Of a stretch of 64,000 nucleotides of DNA, positions 50,125 through 64,000 are shown one piece after another. Location of the stretch: the NCBI GenBank assembly GCA_029582155.1, contig CM055897.1:19271535-19335534 (forward strand). Direction: 5' to 3'. Positions within the stretch are counted from its first letter, which is position 1. Each line of letters starts with the position of its first letter. A program made the translations under genes and the position numbers. The notes under the pieces were generated by a model. The model ran no database searches. It was not told where the DNA came from and saw nothing but the letters and a program-made list of their open reading frames with translations. The DNA comes from Panopea generosa (Eukaryota > Mollusca > Bivalvia > Adapedonta > Hiatellidae).

Positions 50125-51885
50125 AATTAAATTGGACCAACGGTTCCAGTGGATATGTCGTTTGAAGCTTTAAAATAAGAGCTGTCAGAGAAAAGTTTCC
50201 AATATCTATAATTTGTATCGTTAGTAAAACAGGCTTATATGTATTAACAAACCCCCTACAATGTCCACAACATGGTTGACACGTACTTAGGATGGAGGAA
50301 AGGAGAGTGTGTGAGGGTGTGGAGTACCAAAGTTGAAGTGGAAAGGACAATGTATGTAATCTAAACCATACAGAATTTAAAAACAAGTAGGAAGTCTCGG
50401 ACAGAAAAAGGGCCGGAGGTCTCGAACAAGTACTACAGTTTTAACAATGCTGAGCGGTTAAATACAATAAAAAATGATATAAAAAATATGTGACAGATGC
50501 ATAAGTTTAAACAAGGTTGAGAATTTTAACGCAATAAAAATGAGAAATAAAAAAATGTGAACAAATTGAAATGGGGTAGAGTATTCCATTTAATATAAAT
50601 ACATATATTTTCAAAAATTGGAGGATTAGATCGATAACAAGATTAAATAAGGCGTATTCAATTAAATACAAAAACAGGGGTAAGGAGATACTCGGTTAGA
50701 TAACCAGGTATTCATTTGGCAATGGGGGCGGACATGTTTAAACAAGCATTTCTATAACTTACGGTTTAGCAAAATCATACATGTAAGTTGTATGTGCAGT
50801 CCACAGTTCAAATCTTAAGCGTCTTAAGTGGGTTACTATTCCATATCCTGGTGAACCGGGACATCATTGATAGTTGATCATTTATCGCTGGTCATGTGGC
50901 TGTGTGTAAAAAGATTACCGCTTATAATGTTATATATAATGGACTCTGAACGATGTCCCTGGGAGAGTTAAGTTAAAGCTAGTAGTATTTGTCTTGATAA
51001 TCCCTGATCGTCTCACACAACAATTAATTTTTCACTGTTCAGCATAACAGAGAAATGCACTTCTGGAACACTGGATACATCGTCGATGGTTCTAAAAGTG
51101 CCTTGTTCTCATAGATAGTCCTCTGTTGGTCCATTTATGCAGAAATATACATCGGGCTTTTTACAATTTCGATGGTTTGATGACACTCCTTCATTGCTGA
51201 CAATTCTGCCCAGTTGTTGCGATGTACGACTTCTCATCTTTAAACTATTGTAGCTTCACGAACCAAAGCACAATGCCACCCAAACTTGGCAGAAATCATG
51301 AAAATATTCCAATGTTTTCATATGTATAATGAAATATGACAATTCTATGCATTTTCAACAAAAATAATGACCAACTGCTTCACACAGCTGTAATGTCCTG
51401 GGCGAAGGAATCTTCCGTCATGTAAGGGAGGTAAACCTTGCCTGATCTTACGACAAGCAAGCAGTCTAAGCCAGGACTCATAAGTATAGTATATGTTGAG
51501 AACTGAACGTTGTTAATAACATTTACACGATCACTTGCTACATGTGCTGTCAGTTGTTTTATTCTGCAACATTCTCTCAGGTATGGAATAAATACATTTG
51601 CTACATAAAACATTCTTTAAAAATAGTGAAATGAAACGTTCCGTAACAAGTTACTCATATATATTTAATTGCTAAAAGTCAGTAACAAAGTAAAGTTTAT
51701 CTCCTGTAGCTACTATAAACTGTTGGTTTTGATTAGTTATATGAAATGTGTACCCTGTTGTAACACTGTGCTCAAGTGCAATGACCACACCTCCACAATA
51801 TGACAAAGTACGACGGTATGCTATTAATGATAGCAATAAGCATATTGACTTTTTCAAAGCAAAATGCTCAGTGAAATAGATTAAA
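50125..51885. other. Unidentified sequence with several minus-strand ORFs
   Basis: Three minus-strand ORFs of 61-87 codons (50386-50123, 51613-51380, 51857-51672) are separated by stops. They look less AT-driven than their surroundings (for example GGVVIALEHSVTTGYTF and SPGLDCLLVVRSGKVYLPYM). I do not recognise a family. A decayed transposon or gene is possible. Confidence 0.3.
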
Positions 51886-51889
51886 GAAA

Positions 51890-52085
51890 AAAGGGTCCGT
51901 GGCCGATTGGTCTAAGACACCATCTCAAGATCACTAACCTCTTACCGCTGAAATCGTAGTTTCAGCACCCGCTTGCTTCAAAACTTTAATGTGAGCTTTT
52001 TTGTCAATTACTTGCGGATAGACGGTGATCCTATTCAGAGTAATTTTGAGGAAATTTCTTTGATTTTAAACCAATATTTGACAAT
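51890..52085 (+). mobile_element. tRNA-Leu-like SINE
   Basis: Head GTCCGTGGCCGATTGGTCTA (A box) and CGTAGTTTCAGCACC (B-box-like), then CAATTACTTGCGGATAGACG and CTATTCAGAGTAATTTTGAG. It is the same family as 1335 and 38090. The head resembles a tRNA with a long variable arm but lacks a paired acceptor stem. Confidence 0.7.
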
Positions 52086-53990
52086 ATGTTAAAATGAATT
52101 TGTGTGGCAATACTTATCGTATAATGGTTTTCTACAAGCAACACAACCTAAATGAGATACAATAATGAAAAAAACTCTTAAAGTTCTCGAGCGTTGAGAT
52201 TAGATTATTTCTGCTCCAGATGTAAAGGTTCGTGGAATAAATTGTTGTAAATGTAGTCAGAATGGAAATGAAGAGCAAATATAACCCCTAGCCTTCCATA
52301 CATGTTAAAATTTTATCGAAATCACGTGACTAATACAAATTTGTGTTGTTCAGCCTGAAACAGTAGCCCATACTGTGCTCAACACATTGAAAGGGAAGAA
52401 ATGGTACATATTGTTATATTCATAAAAATGTAAATAGTCTAGAAAACGAATAGTATTCTTTTTGTGTCCGAGATATACGGATCTGAGACTACACATTTTA
52501 CGTTCTTGGTATTCCGGCTAAAATCAGCTACTACAAATTAAATGATACCTTCAATCTTAAGAAACTAGCTGGATATGTCCTCTTTGTTTTATTACGAAAT
52601 GAATCACAATTATTATTATAGGACTACTGATAAAACATGTCCACTTAACTTGTATGCCATATTATTGAATTTTATATTTTGACACTTCTCATACACTTAT
52701 ATATATATAATGAAAAACTATTTTGGAGAAATAAAAGAATGAAGTTTATATCTATAACAAGTGAAATTAAATGTCTAGCCGCGATGTAACATCTATAAAA
52801 TATTTGACAAAAATAAATTTCAACGAAGTTTGTCGTATTTTTTGACAGTTTCTCAATGTTGTTAATTTTTAATTGATATACTGGTTTAAAAGTTCTAGAG
52901 TATTTGTTGAAAAAGATGTTTATGTATACACCGTATGTCTTCATATATAATTTTTGTGTTATTTTTCGATGTCTAGCCAAAATGTAACACCGTAAAATAA
53001 CGTTAACGTCATTTTCGACGGGCATTTAAATGTAAAGTGCAATTACTAGAGATAATTATTATTTCGTCTAAAGTAATATTTTCGTCATATTAATGTTTTA
53101 ATCTAGTCTGTCTTCTACAAACTATTATACCATACCATACAATGGTTCAATTAGTCAATCAATCAATCAATCAATTAATCAATCAATACATTGAATAGTT
53201 TTATGTTGATGTATTTAAACGATATAGTTATCAAACGGGGCGTTTGACATTTGTTTCTTATGAAGAGAGGAAAAAACGAAAGAGAAAGAACGTAACCTGA
53301 AGTGTTACCATAAACGTGAGAACGTGTATTACAAATCGACTCAATATTGAGCAACTCCTCATAGATCCGATACAGCTGTACGTGTCAGGGAAAACAGGAA
53401 ACAAGTACAAATTTACTAAAAAAAGGGGGAGAGGCATTCGCCTATCGGGTTGCGGTATGTTCCATAAGCACGGCGGTAAAACACGGCGAAAATTTAATCA
53501 CACATAAAACGGCCGTTTGAAACGGGTTGTTGTTATATGTAATGCGTTTTACATTTTAATGTATGGAAATGCATATATACGTTAATAGGCGAAAATAGTG
53601 ACAGAACCGTTAATTAAAGCCAAAAATCGACACGTAAAATAACGTTTCATCGTGTTACGTACCGTACACCAACATCTGACGATATTGAATATCGAACTTT
53701 CATCGGGTTCGGATATAAATGGACCATTTTATGTGCATCTCATAAGTGGCCAATTATCAATCCCCAAAATCTACTCTGTCCACATCAATCATCCCACAAC
53801 TACCCTCTCATGATAGAGCACGAACAGACGGACGACGGTCAGTAGATGATCACTTGAACTATCGGCCCCTGTATTCTAACATCTAAACGACATCAGGAAA
53901 AGTAAAGTTTTACATGAAATTCATTTCTATCAGAAACGTAGACATAAAGAAAAAGAGGATCCTTTCAATGTTTTACAAGGTACAAGACCG
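52086..53990. other. Intergenic sequence, unannotated
   Basis: No gene is recognised. (AATC)n lies at about 53153-53190. An inverted pair of segments containing ATGTCTAGCC...ATGTAACA (52770-52790 and 52969-52990) suggests a small diverged foldback. Confidence 0.4.
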
Positions 53991-53994
53991 CAGC

Positions 53995-54295
53995 AGTGGT
54001 CTATAGGTAGAGCGTCCACCTCGCATGCGGCATGTCATTGGTTCGACCCCCGGCCGGGTCATACCAAAGACTTGAATTATAGTTATAAAGCGTCCTTGCT
54101 CGGTGCTAAGCATTAAGAAGATAGTTTTAGGTCTGGTCGGCCCGGTGTCAGTTTAATGTGATTGGGTGAGGTATCATACCATGTCTGCGGTATGATACTC
54201 CAGTGTGGCAGCGCTCAGAATACTGTCTCAAGTAGACACATTTGCGATATCCGCGAATTGTTGAAATTGACGCTAAACACCACACAATAACAACA
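53995..54295 (+). mobile_element. tRNA-Ala-like SINE at the duplication breakpoint
   Basis: Head GCAGTGGTCTATAGGTAGAGCG and TTGGTTCGACCCCC form A and B boxes; body GGTCTGGTCGGCCCGGTGTC; tail GAAATTGACGCTAAACACCA then AATAACAACAATA. Homology with the copy 3 unit starts immediately after the tail (54297). It shares the TGACGCTAAA tail motif with other SINE families here. Confidence 0.85.
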
Positions 54296-55249
54296 ATAGC
54301 TAATTAAATAACGCCACAGTGGGTTTCGTATGAAACTATTGGTGAAGTGTATTAGAACAGGGTCGACCGATGACACGATTTTTTACTGAATTAGAGCAAA
54401 TAGTATTTAAAATGTCTCACGTTTAGTAAATCGTAAAGCTTCGCCATTTGTTATTGTTTGGCATGTAACATGATGATGGTTTTACGGGTGTTTTTAAATA
54501 TTGAGTATGTGTGAGTTTTATCTGCAATGGTTGGTGTGCTTTTAACGAACGAAATGTGTGTTTCGTACTTTAATATTCCAATCAAATGTATACATGACGT
54601 TTTGAATTGATTGATTTATCATTTCTATATCGATGAATTTAGTTAATTAGAAAACAATTTGAAGCAGTTTAATTAGGTGATCCTTTATATAAGAATAATG
54701 GTGTTTATATTAGATACAATTAATTAAATCATTATAATTATGTATTCATTTGAAGAAATGGCAAATATAAATAAAAGATAAATCCATATGTCAGCAAGAC
54801 TGCTTTTCTTGTTTTATCTTTAAATTAAGCACATATAATATGATATAATACACAGAAAATACTAATGATATACATCAAAATTCAATATCCCTAAAAACTT
54901 AACAAAACAGGTTTAATAATAGAATCTGACTTAGTGTTGATTTCAAAGTTATTAGGTGGTAATGTGAAAAAGAATGCCACTTTTACATAGTATTTTAACG
55001 TTGCAATGAATTTATGCTGTAGACAGTTCGCGTAATGTCCAAAATTGCACATAAACCAATAATGTGGTTTTTCATCACTGACATCATAGAACTGCGGAAC
55101 ACGTCTTCAAAGACGATGTCCCAGATGGTTTCCAAGATGTCATACCAATTTGCATACAGACACGTTTGTCAACAAGGTAATAAATATATTTTGTAGCGTA
55201 GACGACGTGGTAAACAAAAAAAGCTTCGCCTTCTTTATCTTCAGTTTCC

Positions 55250-63648
<8,399 letters not shown>

Positions 63649-64000
63649 CTGAAATAGAGAATTATTTATGTACAAAAAGATGAATCACTAGAGGAATAAA
63701 CACATATATAATGTAAATACATAAATTATGTACTCTGTACATAACTCATATTAAGTGCTCTGCAGAACTCATAAAATGTATTGTTAACGGCTGTTACCAG
63801 TATTTCAGTTCAACTAAAGGCTTACGATATATGGACATGTTATACGAAACAGAATTAGTTATTAGCACTGAAAGGTATGTTAATGTTAACATCACTTAAG
63901 CATGTGTTTCCTCACATCCATGTAGTATTGATTATTTTACATGATGGCTACAAATTATTTATAATTATAAATATCCTGTGGGACTTTATTAATGGGTTTA

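Noticed and set aside
53998..54070. tRNA gene candidate
   Set aside because: A and B boxes are present but the acceptor stem does not pair and the sequence runs on into a SINE body. The same applies to the other tRNA-like heads.

Overview
The window is animal nuclear DNA, most likely from a mollusc and perhaps a bivalve. It is AT-rich, with short exons in long introns, GT-AG splice sites, many tRNA-derived SINE-like repeats, satellites and microsatellites, and no bacterial gene organisation. The molluscan assignment rests on the overall texture and repeat style and is an inference.

Its core is a head-to-tail array of four calmodulin-family genes, all on the minus strand. They share the same five-exon plan: an exon 1 whose only coding triplet is ATG, a 31-bp exon 2, a 144-bp exon 3, a 243-bp exon 4 and a very short last exon. 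No single long ORF shows this. The two smallest exon classes (ATG and 31 bp) and the last exons (29 or 35 bp) were found by reading splice sites and frames by eye. Copy 1 (about 1.9-10.6 kb) is a pseudogene with nonsense codons at Glu31 and Gly134 and a partly duplicated exon 3. Its last exon lies off the left edge or is lost. Copy 2 (15.2-27.3 kb) is an intact but divergent calmodulin. Copy 3 (31.3-47.0 kb) is near-canonical calmodulin with two candidate last exons. Copy 4 (55.3 kb to beyond the right edge) has the same two candidate last exons; its ATG exon is outside the window. Copies 3 and 4 lie in a segmental duplication (about 30.3-44.5 kb against 54.3-64.0 kb) that still aligns through introns and flanks.

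The units also share non-coding parts. A 20-bp motif lies about 85-115 bp upstream of the ATG in copies 1-3. A 44-bp minisatellite lies in intron 2 of all four copies and is expanded to about 49 units in copy 3. A satellite of about 113 bp lies downstream of copies 2 and 3. Intron 1 of copy 2 carries a decayed transposable element with a tyrosine-recombinase-like and an SGNH-hydrolase-like region, bracketed by direct repeats of about 180 bp. A second element of about 1.1 kb has inserted into the right repeat. The remaining sequence is SINEs, foldback sequences, a recurrent repeat of about 430 bp and simple repeats.

Layout: 0-1.9 kb, 3' side of copy 1 with a 37-bp minisatellite; 1.9-10.6 kb, copy 1; 10.6-15.2 kb, its promoter, triplet repeats and satellite; 15.2-27.3 kb, copy 2; 27.3-31.3 kb, its promoter, a SINE and satellite; 31.3-47.0 kb, copy 3; 47.0-55.2 kb, its promoter, triplet repeats, SINEs and unidentified sequence; 55.2-64.0 kb, copy 4. 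If expressed, copies 2-4 would supply several calcium-sensor isoforms that differ mainly in the central linker and the C-terminal helix.
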